Assembly (NCBI GenBank): GCA_032622095.1
Contig: CP136069.1
Span: forward strand, 199,177,239-199,241,238
DNA from: Siphonodentalium dalli
Taxonomy: Eukaryota; Mollusca; Scaphopoda; Gadilida; Siphonodentaliidae
DNA: 64,000 bases
Direction: 5' to 3'
Position numbers and translations under genes: made by a program. Shown here piece after piece: positions 22,553 to 34,540 of the stretch (positions are counted from its first letter, which is position 1; each line of letters begins with the position of its first letter). The notes beneath the pieces were generated by a model. The model searched no databases. It was not told the origin of the DNA and worked only from the letters and a program-made list of their open reading frames with translations.

Positions 22553-24157
22553 TACTCTCAAGTTCCGAATAATAGTACAGGTGCGAATAATAGTACAGGC
22601 GGGAAAATATTGAAAAATAAAATAATAGTACAGGGCTGAATAATAGTACAGGCGGGAATTTTTTGGAATTTCCGTATGTGATGTCCCAAAGTCACAAATG
22701 AAAATTAAAAAATGTTCCACCCAGTACTATTATTCGATCGAGTACTATTATTAGTATCAGTCTTTGAATTTACATTATAGGATACTAGTACACAACATAT
22801 GTGTATAATATAGACATTATAAATTACCAATTTACCACAATAAAGTGCATTCCGTGAAATCTTAAACGGAAAAACTGAATATTTATGTTTGCAACCATTT
22901 AATACACAATGTGACATCACTAGTAAATGTATATGGTGTGTGTCAAGTATGTTGTTGTATCATTGAGTTGGTTGATTTATACATAATATTTTATTTGGGG
23001 TGTGGCAAATAATTGTATTATACTACAAACATGTTGTTGAAGAACTTTTTTTTCAATACATAACTCATAACATTGAACTGACAACAATACTACTAGTAAT
23101 TAGTATAAATGCAACCAATGTAATAGGCAATATTAGACTAGTAGTGAACTACAAAACAAATTTGTATGTAAAACTTCGCGAACCAGCAGGAATAACGTCT
23201 GGTTGAGTTAAAACTGTCTCAATGTTTGAACGTTGCACAGAGAAAACACCTGCTGGTTAAAACATGTTGTCCTTGAAGTCTGTTGATAAACAATACAGAT
23301 TTCCCAATCGGAGGTCAGGGGCTACAGACGGGTGACTGTTAGTATTTATATGCACTGTGCGTCGCTAATAAATGCGGTTTGACTACTCATTTCGCCAGAT
23401 ACGCAACAAAATAATGTATCATCCCGATTAGTAGGCCTAATATATAACAATTTACCACAATTAAAAACCACCAGGCTTCCACAATTCACCGACCCCACAT
23501 CGAACCCAATCTAACCCAGCGACTCTATAAATAACACGTGCGTCATACCAAGACTCGCCCACTTTTCCGATAAAATGTGGACACAGGAATTTTTACATGC
23601 ATGTATATAATACGTATGAACTCAAATGATCATTATTTTGTTACCGGTACCTGATTACTATAATCCAATGCTAATATTTGAGTCACTTAACTCACTATAT
23701 TCCATTAATATTCCCCCAATTGTTAGTATGAAACCACCAGGTAACACCATGCTCGACTGTTCAAAAAATGGAATAACCCATAAATTATTCCAAATAAGCA
23801 TACCCTCGAAACTGAAATGTAACCCACCAAAGCGGAAGAGTTTCTATAAATGAGACATGATCGAGAATGGACTCGCTCATTTTCCAATCAAGGCGGGCGG
23901 CACAGGATGTTTACTCCACGTGGTTTTGCGTTGTCCAAACATTTGACTTACTGGCGTTATTGTTTATCCGAAATTGGCGACAATCTTCTTTCATTGTTTC
24001 AATATGAGACGGAGAATTGACGATCTATTCACATATCTCAATGTGCAATGTGTCGAAAATTAAATAAGCGTACAGGGGCGAATAAGCAACGTACAGGTGG
24101 GAATTTTATCGCGAAAATAATAAGCGTACATGTACGATTATTCGGAACTCTAGAGTA
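22553..24157. mobile_element. TIR element, family J copy 1 (about 1.6 kb)
   Basis: Left terminus tactctcaagttccgaataa and right terminus ttattcggaactctagagta are inverted repeats. Subterminal short repeats (aataatagtacagg at left, gaataagc / cgtacaggtgggaatttt at right) match the ends of a second copy at 34397-38846. No transposase frame was seen; non-autonomous. Confidence 0.6.
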
Positions 24158-24207
24158 TTGAGAGGGTTCTTTATCATAAGACTCTTTTTATGAAGGAAAT
24201 AACTTAA

Positions 24208-24474
24208 AGGTACTCAATCCGATCAGACGCTCCTAAATTATTATTTCTTCGGCTTCGGTGGTAAAAAATATTTGATTCGAGTCGAGGAACCCACCAATCA
24301 AAGCTCAGAGTGATTAGATATCGATGTTTGAAGTTTGCTATTTCTATTGTTTCTGGGCCTGATCTTGCCAGAAGCACGAGGTCAAACGGGCGGTCTTGCA
24401 GATAAAGATGGATAACTATAAAATCGTGGTAATAATAACCACTTGATTTTAGAGTTGTCCATCTTTTCTGGTTA
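24208..24474. mobile_element. Partial TTAA-flanked MITE, family D copy 4
   Basis: Follows TTAA (24204-24207) with aggtactcaatccgatcaga and the family interior (ttcggcttcggtggtaaaa, aagctcagagtgatt). The right terminus is missing. Confidence 0.65.
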
Positions 24475-24485
24475 AATACGCCCAG

Positions 24486-24604
24486 AATAGCAAACCTTCA
24501 GAATAGCGAACCTTCTGAATAACGAACCTTTGGAATAGCGAACCTTCGGAATATGCAACCTTCGGAATATGTAACCTTCGGAATATGGAACCTTCGGAAT
24601 AATG
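24486..24604. repeat. 17-18-bp tandem repeat
   Basis: About seven imperfect copies of a unit like aaccttcggaatagcg / aaccttcggaatatgc. The inverse motif (ctattccgaaggttctc) occurs near 22472, so these may be the two ends of an older element into which the 22553-24157 element inserted. Confidence 0.75.
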
Positions 24605-25120
24605 ACCCCGATCCTGTATGAAGAGCATACGACACGTCCATCAATAAATGTATACATGTTTCATGGGACTGTTTATATATACATATAAGACTTGAGTAAA
24701 GTTGAGACCAACACGTCTTTGTTAATTTTGGTGCCCGGATTTCAACGAAATTTGGTGTGGTGACTCAGGGTGCCCTGGCAGAGTGTATAATGGCGTTAGT
24801 TTTTCTAAATTTTAATTTAAACAAATTTAAATGAATAAAAAATATGAACCTATGTGAATATTTAGGTACAAATAAACCTATTTGCACGAGAATATGTTGC
24901 AGCACCAGATACATGTATAGGGGAATGTGGACCACAGTTAGACATGGGTCAGAGTGTGACATTGACTCCAACATTTCTCTAATTTCCAGACCAATATCCA
25001 TGGCGCCAGTCAAGAGATATTAGCCATATAACACTTTATTATATGACTACCACTAATCCCTTACAAATATCACTATTGTTTGGCGATGAATTCCGAGCAG
25101 TCGGAAAACGCTTGTCTGGT
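24605..25120. other. Intergenic, nothing recognised
   Basis: Includes a phrase (aaatgtatacatgtttcatg) similar to one at 21088. No gene features were seen. A 24-bp unit containing gaattccgtatcagtat is repeated about three times at 25120-25190. Confidence 0.4.
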
Positions 25121-25284
25121 CAGAAGTCGTATCAGTATTCTATGAATTCCGTATCAGTATAGTTTGAATTCCGTATCAGTATCCTGTGAAATTAGGTCAC
25201 CGGAAGTTGGGAACTATTTATCAGGTCTGTTAGTTTGAAGCGTAAACGGGTCTGTTCTATTGTCGCGCGTGTATCCTGACCAAC

Positions 25285-25296
25285 TGCGCATGCGCA
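25285..25296. promoter_or_regulatory. NRF1-type palindrome, possible promoter
   Basis: TGCGCATGCGCA is a perfect match to the nuclear respiratory factor 1 site found in broadly active metazoan promoters, within a locally CpG-richer patch (tgtcgcgcgtgtatcctg). It lies 2 kb upstream of the first recognised EPS15L1 exon and could mark that gene's promoter. A matching first coding exon with a phase-0 donor was not found. Confidence 0.3.
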
Positions 25297-25529
25297 TTAT
25301 CGTATAAACCGCCAACCGGAAATAACTGTTTGTGTGCTGGACACTGTGCGGAACCGTTCGGCGTATGTCAAATATTCGTCTGCTTTGACTGTAATTATAA
25401 ATTCAACGACAAGTGATGGAACCCGACGTTCAGTGGAGTATATTTCCCGGGTGATGACATGGCTGGTGTAACGAAGTAGTTTTGCCTTTTGTGACATGGG
25501 ATGAACCAAAAATGCGTCATATAATAAAC

Positions 25530-25705
25530 GCTTTATCGGTACATTGAAGTGATATGAGCTGCAGTATCACGTCTCGTTGACGATGTCAGATCGCTGCATC
25601 AAACTCGCTGCCTGTGGCAGCTCGTTTGATACGGCGATCTGACATCGTCAACTCGGCGTGATACTGCAGCCCATATCACTTCACTGTACCGATAATGTGT
25701 ATGTA
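25530..25705. repeat. Long inverted repeat (hairpin)
   Basis: Arms include agtgatatgagctgcagtat + cacg and the complement cgtgatactgcagcccatat + cact, then gacgatgtcagatcg with cgatctgacatcgtc, closing on a loop around ctgcctgtggcag. The outer arms extend to tatcggtaca / tgtaccgata. It is probably a foldback MITE. Confidence 0.8.
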
Positions 25706-25817
25706 TTAACACATGTTACTATATTTGTTCAAAATGATATCATCAGGTGAAGGTTGAATCTGGCCCAGCGACCAATTTTCAAGGCAAAATTATTTAATTT
25801 AATTTTTGCAATTTTAA

Positions 25818-26462
25818 AGGGGTACTGTACACTAACATAGGCGATTTTTTTATTTACTCCCATTGAAATAACTTTCAAGTTAGATTGTGATCGTGTTATA
25901 TGAGTTTCGTATAAACCTAATTTAGCGAAGAAAATATTGATCTTGGAAACAAAAATATTACGATTTCAAACTACGCGCCATATTTTTTACCTTCACCGGA
26001 GAAGACGCAGGTCGCAGGAAGAACCGGAAGTTCATTGCTCACAGCTTCGATTGATGCATTCAATCTCTTCCATCGAACAATCTCACTCCCTATAAAATAC
26101 TTGACGCTTTATGACTCTTGTTTCTTTCTCCTTTTTTCCCAAATCGGTTATAACGGGCCTTCTTTTGCAGGTAACATGTTTTGTTTGCAACTCAATAATG
26201 TTCGCGAATGGCCGTCGATAAAAGACACGCAACATATGCGATTTCAAGAACTGTAACTCGTAATGGCATAATTCTCCATTTTATGACCTCCAGCCATAAA
26301 TGAATTTATATTAAATAATTCAATTTTACTTTTACGATAGCCTGTTAACCGGAACGTTTTCAGTAGACATCGTCGACTCAAATTAGTTATTTTATAATAT
26401 AATATTCATATTAGATCGCTATTGTCACTGGGAATTTATTGAAATTGGGGTACAGTACCCCT
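25818..26462. mobile_element. TTAA-flanked MITE, family E
   Basis: Termini aggggtactgtac and gtacagtacccct are perfect inverted repeats next to TTAA at 25814-25817 and 26463-26466. The right TTAA is shared with the adjacent family D element. There is no coding capacity; a short frame inside lacks features. Confidence 0.75.
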
Positions 26463-26466
26463 TTAA

Positions 26467-26907
26467 AGGTACTCAATCCGAATTAACCCTCGCAGATTAC
26501 TATTTCCTTGATTTCGGAGGTAAAAAATATTTGATTCGAGTCGAGGAACCATCAAAGCTCAGAGGTATCAGATATCGATTTTTATTAATTTTTTAATATC
26601 TATTATTTTAATTTTAAGGGGCCCAGTAAACAACAGACGAGAATACTTTCTCTGACCAAATTGCGGATCAAGATGGATAACTCTAAAATCAAGTGGCTTT
26701 TTTTGTGTCAGATATTTGACAAACCAGCAATATTCGTTGAACTAAAAGTTGATAAATTACAGGTTTTGTCAAATTTATGCTATAGTTGACAGCGGTTAGC
26801 ATTATTTTTTAGCAATTAATCGATTCTGACAACTTTAGCGGCATTTCAAAAACTTGTTGTTGTTGGAATCTGATGATATGGGGACCATCAAATCGGATTG
26901 AGTACCT
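26467..26907. mobile_element. TTAA-flanked MITE, family D copy 3
   Basis: Begins aggtactcaatccgaatta directly after the TTAA shared with family E and ends atcggattgagtacct before TTAA (26908-26911). The interior matches copies at 5296 and 13527. Confidence 0.8.
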
Positions 26908-27324
26908 TTAAGGGAAAAATATCTTTAGTTTAGTATTGTGCAGAATGTATACACTGAATCAGTTTCTGATCAGCATGTTTCGCATTCTTGAGTCCCCATT
27001 TTAACGGTAATGAAGTCCTGTTTCAGCATGAACTTTTGTGGGCAAGAGACTGTCCAGCTAATAATCTCTAACTTCTACATTCCGATTGTTTGATCATATA
27101 TGCAAATTTTGCTAACACCTGGAAATCACATAATCCAGTAAAAATATTATAAGAAATCTTAATCAAAATTTGCAAGAATTAATTTATAGCATTTCTACAG
27201 TGAATCATCTGCTTTACCGAGAATCAAAATTCTGTTTCTTGTCAGATTTTAAGCCATTTAACCAAATTTTGAAACAACAAACAACATAACTTTGAGGTAA
27301 TTATTTCTTCTGTTTTCTTTTCAG

Positions 27325-27369
27325 ATTGTGGGCAGCCACGGTAATGTGTATGAAGCTTATTTCAAACAG
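27325..27369 (+). CDS. EPS15L1: EPS15-like adaptor, EH1 exon a
   Basis: The acceptor ttttcttttcag precedes 45 nt encoding IVGSHGNVYEAYFKQ, then donor GTATTG. In EPS15/EPS15L1 the second coding exon likewise begins the first EH domain with a G-N-x-x-Y-E-x-Y-x-x-Q core. Phase 0 at both ends. The upstream first exon, expected to encode only about ten residues, was not identified. The protein is a clathrin-coat adaptor that binds NPF motifs through its EH domains and acts at the plasma membrane in endocytosis. Symbol chosen because several segments resemble vertebrate EPS15L1 slightly more than EPS15; invertebrates normally have a single gene. Confidence 0.85.
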
Positions 27370-27504
27370 GTATTGTATTTTTATGAGGTATCAGAACATT
27401 TATATCCAAGCCTGAATTTAGTGTATCTGACGTTTTTCTGTATTTCGCAAAAATAAACCAATGGATTTGCAATAAATTACATAGTACAAAAAAATCACCA
27501 TCTG

Positions 27505-27845
27505 GGAACCTTATTCTGCTTAGGCCTCAACTGCTATAGGAGACTTACGATTAGATTGAAGTTCCCAAGTTGAAGTTGGTGATGTTCACCCATTAGTCAC
27601 CTCGATTATGCATGTTATCTTCTGCAAATTAGGGGATATAGAAACTGAACAGAAGAGAAAAATTAACTAAAACAATGTTAATTAAGACTAGATACTTCTC
27701 CGAAAATGAGGCCTAAGCTGAATGAGGTCCCCAGATGGTGAATTTGGTGATGCTAGCCCACTGTGCAAGGTAGCATCACTAAATTACCATCTGGGGACCT
27801 CATTCTGCAAATGTCAGACACTATATCCAGACTTGACCACATTTA
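27505..27845. mobile_element. Foldback MITE, family G copy 1
   Basis: Recurring landmarks gaatgaggtccccaga, ggtgatgctagcc, and gcatcactaaatt with ctggggacctcattctgcaa form a hairpin; the interior contains gttgaagttggtgatgttca and ttctgcaaattaggggatat. Related copies are at 31550, 43575, 49120 and 56770. Confidence 0.65.
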
Positions 27846-29272
27846 TAATACTTAACCTCTGCATCATTAACATAATTCAGGGTTTCCGATAGGGGGTAGG
27901 GGAATGGGGCCGGTAGCCGTCAAGGGGAAAAATCCAGGTAAAAGTAGCCTGTTTTAGCACTGGTTGAACTACTTTCGTTATATCGGCCAATAGAATCGTG
28001 TGAGAGTAGAAATGGCAGATTGTTTTGTTCCATTTCTGCCCAAGTGCCAAGCTATCAAACCTTATACATGTACTGTACCTGTAACTTTAAAACTAGTAAA
28101 TTTATTAGATATAAATTAATTTACGAAGTACAGAACACCAGTAATTTGGATCCCGAGTTAAACATGCTCGTTAATGTTAAAAGACTCACTGTGGAAGACC
28201 CAGCAGATATTTCGGATGCATGACGTAATCGGAATATATTTTAGCAGCTGCAGTGTAAATATAGAAGGCTGATTACATATCTGGCCGATGAGTATTCTTT
28301 GTGGGCAGTGGTAAGATGCCTTGATGCCCGGTGTGGCTACTCCTACATTTCTCTCTCGCTCTATTACAATGTGAACAGTATATTTTGCGGTATAAAACAT
28401 GACAGGTACGATTAAAATACTGCTCTTTTGCATAACATAACCGGGTACTAACCGCAACGTAACTAACCAGCCTCAAAGATATAGCTTCTAGTGATGTCAG
28501 TTCCGATCACTTCCTGTTTCAATTTTCTGTATAACAACGCGTTTAGAGTGTGTACACTCACAAGATATAAAATAAATTCACCTTTTAAAATTCCTTAGTA
28601 CTATTCCAACAAAATTAAGAAGTTTTAAACATCTTTATACCTTTATAGACATGCAGTATGTCCTGGGGTAGGACAGGAGGGGAAAACTTGGCATGGGGAA
28701 TGGGGCCGTCAAGGGGACCCCCTGTCGGTATAGCGGAAACCCTGCATAATTGGACACCTATTTTAGTAGTACTTTACTTAGTCTTTGTTAAAATATACTC
28801 AGATTCATAGGGATACTGAGTCTAGCCTATTCCTGCCAACTTTTCATTTCTCTGAAGACTTGCGGAATTTCCCCGAATGACGCCACATAGTGCTACGTTA
28901 ATCATTTTGAATGATCTTTCTGCTACTAATAGTGAGTTCTGATTGGTGCTACTGACATGGAATCCCGTGGTTGGGAAATGAAAACTCTACGGAAGGTCAT
29001 CAGACCCACTATTTTATATGTTGGTATCTACTTTACTCCATTCTGTACATGTGTTGCACATCCATTGGTTATTTTTGTGAAATACAGAAAAACGTTCAAT
29101 AAAAATAGCTGTCTTGTTGAAAAGTCATTGCCGATGTCAACTGTAACAGAAAATGTATTCACTAGATAATGAGGTATACTCTGCATAAATCACTAGTTTG
29201 TTCTCTCTGAGGTTGCAATAAGTGTAGAACAACACAGTTGTGTGAACATGTTAAAGTTGCTGCACTCGTTTG
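27846..29272. other. EPS15L1 intron, nothing recognised
   Basis: Has two similar phrases (gggaatggggccg near 27903 and 28697) that suggest a diverged repeat pair with inverted or direct copies of ggaaaccctg/cagggtttcc ends. No exon was seen. Confidence 0.35.
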
Positions 29273-29672
29273 TATGGCTGCAACGATTCATCGCGATTCT
29301 GACACATCGCATTTTACAGTTAACGATGCAATCCATCGTATCGGGAGGGTGCGATGCAAATAAAATTAATGTATGCAGAGTTATCAATAGTCAGAGTTAC
29401 AATCTTTTCTACTTAAAACTTGAACTATTAGCTATTATAGTCTACTTCTAATACCTGGCCATGCATTTAGGTCATTTTAGTTAGGTCTTGTAATTTACTT
29501 CAATGAATATGCTGAGGTGAACACTGATGACAATATAGATACTAAAACTGATTAAGTGGTTCATCTAGTTTTCACAGCCGTCAGTTGCGAAAAATTTGCA
29601 TCATGATGATAATCGCATCGTGAAAGTAAAATCGCGATTTGCATCATAAAGGTCGAAATCGTTGCAGCCCCA
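29273..29672. mobile_element. hAT-like MITE with 8-bp target duplication
   Basis: Ends tatggctgcaacgattcatc and aaatcgttgcagcccca are inverted repeats. Flanking octamers ctcgtttg (29265-29272) and ctcatttg (29673-29680) match at seven of eight bases, the length expected for hAT. The interior is rich in gcgatt/catcg motifs. No transposase. Confidence 0.7.
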
Positions 29673-29769
29673 CTCATTTGTCCTATGGATAAACCTTGTT
29701 ACCATTGCATCACAACAAACTTGTGCAATAACGTTAACCAGGTTCACACACTTGTTTCATCTATTATAT

Positions 29770-30680
29770 ATTTTGGAAGATCTGTGAGGGTGTGTGTGTG
29801 TGTGTGTTCGCGATCGACTCGAACACGGCTGGACCGATTTCGACCAAACTTGGTACGGACACGTAATTCGACCCGGGAACGAACATGGGGCCTATTGATT
29901 TTCAGATCCGAGGTCAACTTTTCATGTGCCGAGGTCAAATCTGTTTTTACGCTGTGTTACGGGACTTTCATTTGAGTTCGGTGCTTACAAATCGATTCGA
30001 AACAGCGCGAATAATAAAATGTCAGTCATAATAATGACACTGTGAGAATCTTTCGTGTTTCCTCTTTCCAACGATATATAATGCGTATGTATTCGTTTTA
30101 GTTATCTGCCTCAATTATCAAGAAGAAGTGGTACTATCTTCCATCAGGATAAAAACAATGCGTAACTTCTATGACGTCGTTAGAGGTCATAACGTTATAT
30201 CACGTTAACGCTTAACCGGCCGATGCATTTGACTGTTTCAGACGTCTTGGCGATATCTCGGGCACCGATGGTAATTTATCTTTACGTTGAAACTTGATAA
30301 TTAATGAGTGTGTGTATATGAGGCGCGTTTATATACTTGAGTGGAAATCAAATCGGGTTAAACTGGCGGATGTTTACAGACGAAATTTGCATAGGGTATC
30401 TCGGTATCCGCTGGGCCGATTTCCCGGTATCCGCTGGGCCGATTTCCACCATTTTTGGGGTGTTGGTGTTTGACCCTACCTGACCTTGACCTTCAAAATG
30501 GTCAATTCAAGGTCAAATCGGGTAAAACCGGATGGATTTCGACGGGTACTTTTGTCGGGTACTTTTGTTCGGGCAGTGTTTTGGACGGGTCAAATCGTGA
30601 CCCCACTTGACCTTGGCCTTCAAAATAGACAATTCAAGGTCAAAGCCCGGACGAAGTCGGGTCACCTTCTAGTTCTATAT
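29770..30680. repeat. Dispersed repeat with GT microsatellite and repeated ccgattt / gacctt motifs
   Basis: Starts with a (gt)n run at 29788-29807. It contains repeated phrases: gggccgatttcc (30415 and 30437), ggtatccgctgggccgattt twice, and gaccttgaccttcaaaatgg / gaccttggccttcaaaatag about 120 bp apart. It looks like a non-coding repetitive element with imperfect internal tandem units. Confidence 0.5.
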
Positions 30681-30683
30681 ATA

Positions 30684-30845
30684 GAGGATCTACAACGAGT
30701 CCCCAATTTATAGCGGAATTTCCAAAACTCGTCCAATAAATTAGGCCGGAAAGAGACTTTGGCAAGGTCCATACCTAATTTACTGGACGAGTTTTGTAAA
30801 TTCCGCAAAAAACTGGGGATGAGTTGTAGATTCTATTTATTACAT
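30684..30845. repeat. Hairpin repeat, family K-like
   Basis: Arms gatctacaacgagtccccaa and ggggatgagttgtagattct, with inner arms cggaatttccaaaactcgtc / gacgagttttgtaaattccg. The layout resembles the hairpins at 42250 and 50665. Confidence 0.7.
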
Positions 30846-31258
30846 GATCCAAAACCTTGATAAAACATACTTAAATCAACAAATGTGACGTGAAACTAAC
30901 ATCGACCTCTATACGCCTGCGATGACATTTCACGTAAATGTGCATTGTTTGCCCATGTAAAGAAATAGTACCAGATAAATAAAGACTCTGCATCGTATTT
31001 AATGGCGTATAATTAATGAAATAACTTTTCTAACTCTTCATTCATCAGAGTTTATTGGAAAAATAATGGAAGCCATACTATTTTGAGATGTAGCGTACGT
31101 AATGTAAACAGGCGACAAACCGGAAGTTAAAGGTCACCTGGCACTATTTCCTGTTATTAAACGAACGTTTAATATCACAATTTATAGAATGGATTTATTG
31201 AATGGAATAAGGGTAGGATCATGTAATAAATATATATTGATGATCTTTCTCTTTACAG

Positions 31259-31348
31259 GCTGACCCCATTGGGGCTGGCAGTATTGGAGCTATGGATGCT
31301 GCTAAATTCCTCAAAAGATCTGGATTGAAGGAAACGGTGCTATCACAG
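31259..31348 (+). CDS. EPS15L1: EPS15-like adaptor, EH1 exon b
   Basis: The acceptor tttctctttacag opens 30 codons, ADPIGAGSIGAMDAAKFLKR then SGLKETVLSQ, ending at donor GTATAC. This is the middle of the first EH domain (helix with the A-A-x-F-L-K-x-S-G-L motif). Phase 0 on both sides. Confidence 0.95.
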
Positions 31349-31431
31349 GTATACTTACCTTATATGGAGTTGTTCAGACCTGAGAATAACGGAAAATATC
31401 AAGGGAATGGTGTCAGAGAAGGACTGTTTAA

Positions 31432-31525
31432 CCCTTTCAGTGCCAAGTCTGATTTTTATATCAACCCATATTTCCTTGATCATTTTTCAAATTTATTGAT
31501 TGATGATGTTATGAGTATATGAGAT
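31432..31525. mobile_element. Partial TTAA MITE, family C copy 2
   Basis: After TTAA (31428-31431), ccctttcagtgccaagtctg + atttttatatcaaccca matches the left end of the family C element at 58709. The hairpin core and right end are absent. Confidence 0.55.
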
Positions 31526-31549
31526 ACAGGATCAGGCCTCAATACATGG

Positions 31550-31815
31550 TGCTGGTCATTTACAGAGTGAGGCCCACAGAGGGTGAATTTAGTGATGCTA
31601 CCCCGCACAGCTGGCTGGCATCACTGAATTCACCCTCTGGGGACCTCATTCTACTTAGAACTCATCTTCTTTGGAAAGTATCTTTAGTATCAAGTTTATT
31701 AGTTTCAGTTAATGAAACCAAGACACAGATTTAAATTCACAAATGGTGATGTGCACCCATTGGGCACCTTGATTATTTATAATGTTGTCTGCTAATTTGG
31801 GGATTTAGAGAAACT
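31550..31815. mobile_element. Foldback MITE, family G copy 2
   Basis: Hairpin arms cacagagggtgaatttagtg + atgct and gcatcactgaattcaccctc + tgggg; the continuation caccttgatta and gctaatttggggat matches copies at 27505 and 49120. Confidence 0.65.
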
Positions 31816-31826
31816 AAATGTCTTAA

Positions 31827-32297
31827 AGGGGCACTAATAATGAATTCAATTAAATAATTAATTGTATACCCAAAATGGATGCAATCTGGTCTGAAAATTG
31901 AAAAAAACATGGATAAATTGACTTATAAAGTATGATGCGATAGATGCCGTTGACCTAAGATGACTTAAACGGGCAAATATGAGCAATAAAGAGAATTCCT
32001 TATGTAGAGCAATTGTTACAGATGAGTTGTATGATAGGAAGAGTATTAGTCAGAGCTTACCTGTATGTCGCGTTGTTATATTATCATATAATCTATAAGT
32101 CCCATTTTAAGTCATCTGAGCTCAAAGGTAAGTAATGGTTTATTCTCAGTTCAACCATTATTCATGGATGGAACATGAGAAGATCTATCTCATGACACTG
32201 GGGGTAAATTATCCATGTGTTTCAAATTTACCAACCAGATTGCAACAATTTTGTGTATATAATTGATTATTTAATGTAATTAATTATTAGTGCTCTT
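31827..32297. mobile_element. TTAA-flanked MITE, family F
   Basis: TTAA at 31823-31826 and 32298-32301. Long imperfect inverted termini: aggggcactaataatgaatt at left and attaattattagtgctctt at right, extending inward (ttaattgtatac / gtatataattga). No coding capacity. Confidence 0.7.
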
Positions 32298-32301
32298 TTA
32301 A

Positions 32302-33950
32302 GACATTTGATGTCAACGGGATCTCTCTAATAAGATTCCCTGGGTCAAATTACTCATATGTGCAAATTTTCAGCGCCGAAGGTCCAGCCGTTTCTGTATA
32401 AATAATCAATAGATAAAAGCCAATTGCGACAGCCTTTCACTGTCAGTCACTAGTAGTCCATCATGTGACCTCACATGAAGGAAGATTAATTATTCAGAAT
32501 GTATAATAATCCATAATGTAATATTCAGTTGCATGAATCGGCATAACTTCAGTTACGGGCGGCCGATCACAAAAATCTTTTCGGCAAAGTGCTCAGTGGA
32601 GTAGCGGGCATCGATAATGACTGAGAAAAAATTACCCCGGTGTAATCATTTAACAACCTTATAATTGTAAGGATTAAGTCATTTACCCGTTACTCATTTT
32701 CATTATAATTACAATGTTGTTTTACATCGTTCATTAAGTATTTATTATTAAATTAGTGTATAATTTCATTCATTCATTTGTTGCATATTGTCTATTGAAT
32801 AGAGTAGGAGATGGTCCCATAAATAGCTGGATTTAAGTAGAGTCTGCCTTTAAAATTGTACTTGGGTTTCACAACAGACTGTTAAATTAAAAAGTCATTT
32901 TGCACACCCAACAATGTAAAAAGTGGGAATAAAAACCCACCTGCCTGGTAATTTTGTTGGTAAAAAATAATTATATTTGATGAACCGTTGATAAAGCCGA
33001 TAATCGATTACCATTTCCGTCGTCGATTAATCTCCGTTATTTATTTCGGACGTCGGAAAGGGCCGGGTATTATTGAATACCATGTTTGTTTTACAAAGTT
33101 TAATCTACAACCGAAGGTTTAACAACCTTTGATCGTGCATCAGAGAGATTCTGACAACACGAGTATACATATATGTTACAAGTACAGGTTATCACTTATC
33201 GTGTGGTGACTGCTGAATGAAACTCACTATTACTATCACAATTACTTAACTTGTTCTGAGTCCTGAAATTTATGGGTGGGGGGCCACCTTTGTGATTGTT
33301 ATCCACACTCTGGAAGTTTGCTGAAACTATAGTTTCTGTAACATTAGATTCCTTTTTTTTTAGGAACTGCCGGCGGTCCGTCATGCATTCCTATTTTTAT
33401 ATTGTTTGTATATTTGGCTATTCATAACACTGTAATTAATGGCTATGTTCATTCTATTTATAATCTAATGAAATCACAATTATTATAACCATGACATCGC
33501 CGAGAAATGTGCTGGTATTGAATACATTGTGCTCATTAGTCATTACCGGTGTTTTATGGTACACATTATTAACATAAAAATTACATCAGCCGAGTTTTTT
33601 AACCAACACACAGCCAATAGGCCATATTACGGAATACTTCCACTGTTATTGATATTAGGTTCGATTAATCGATTATAATCGATTATTGACGATCGATTAT
33701 CAAAATCAATAATCGTGGCACCTCTAAACAACCTTCTTAAAAAAAAGAAACAAATAATAATATTAGGTGAGGTCTATTTTTATTACATTTTATGCATAAA
33801 TTGTGGGGCTTTAATGCCTTTTGAGTGTTAAAATTGTTCTTGAATTTAGTTTTTAATGAAGATTTAGTACCAGTACCATACGAATCAAGCAAGTTTGATA
33901 CATCTGACAATTAATATCTGATATCTAATTAATAAATATTTTAAACTCAG
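32302..33950. other. EPS15L1 intron, mostly unrecognised
   Basis: The part around 32990-33730 is rich in atcgatta motifs (ccgataatcgattacc at left, cgattattgacgatcgatta + tcaaaatc at right), suggesting a degraded element with inverted ends. No exon before the acceptor at 33950. Confidence 0.4.
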
Positions 33951-34094
33951 GTGTGGGATCAGTCTGACCCTGCTGGCAAGGGTTATTTGGAGAAAAACGG
34001 ATTCTTTGTGGCTCTCAAGTTGATTGCCTTGTCTCAAAATGGCCAAGAAGTGGCGAAAAATAAACTAACTGTGGAAACACCTCCTCCTAATCTG
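33951..34094 (+). CDS. EPS15L1: EPS15-like adaptor, EH1 exon c
   Basis: The acceptor tattttaaactcag opens 48 codons starting VWDQSDPAGKGYLEKNGFFV and ending VETPPPNL, then donor GTGAGT. The Trp is the NPF-pocket residue of EH domains. The EF-hand-like loop of EH1 lacks acidic residues at positions 3 and 12, so calcium binding at this loop looks unlikely. ALKLIALSQNGQEV matches the EH1 C-terminal helix of the family. Confidence 0.96.
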
Positions 34095-34116
34095 GTGAGT
34101 GTAAATATTATCTTAG

Positions 34117-34205
34117 GGAAATATCCAGGGCTGTTTCAATACCTGTTACAGTTTGGGTGCCCAAACTCCAGAAGCCCGAATGTCCTAAAATTCCTAGTGG
34201 ACAGT
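34117..34205. repeat. Dispersed repeat, inverted partner at 52324-52410
   Basis: Blocks ccagggctgtttcaatacct, gttaca, gggtgcccaaact and aagcccgaatgtcctaaaat + tcctag appear reverse-complemented at 52324-52410. Confidence 0.75.
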
Positions 34206-34540
34206 ATTTTATCAACTTGAATCATCTACTATTTTCAAGGCATAATTACCTAATTCAACAATATACTGCGTAAATAATAAATCTGCAGTTGCAATTGACG
34301 TCCGAAAAAAATTATATCATCACAAATTATACGGGTATATTCTCATCTCGAAAACAGGTGTCTCCAAAAAATCTCTGTCTGGAATTTTCCCTGCAGTACT
34401 CTTGAGTGTCAAATAACAGTACAGCGTGGAATAACAGTACATGGTGGGAAATTTTGCAAAACTAAATTATTGTACTAGGCGGAATAAGAGTACATGGTGG
34501 AAATATTTAGCAATTTTCATTCGCTACATGGCCAGGCCAG

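Noticed and set aside
25458-25478. ATG GCT GGT as start of the missing EPS15L1 first exon
   Set aside because: The frame stops after six codons and no donor with phase 0 is available.
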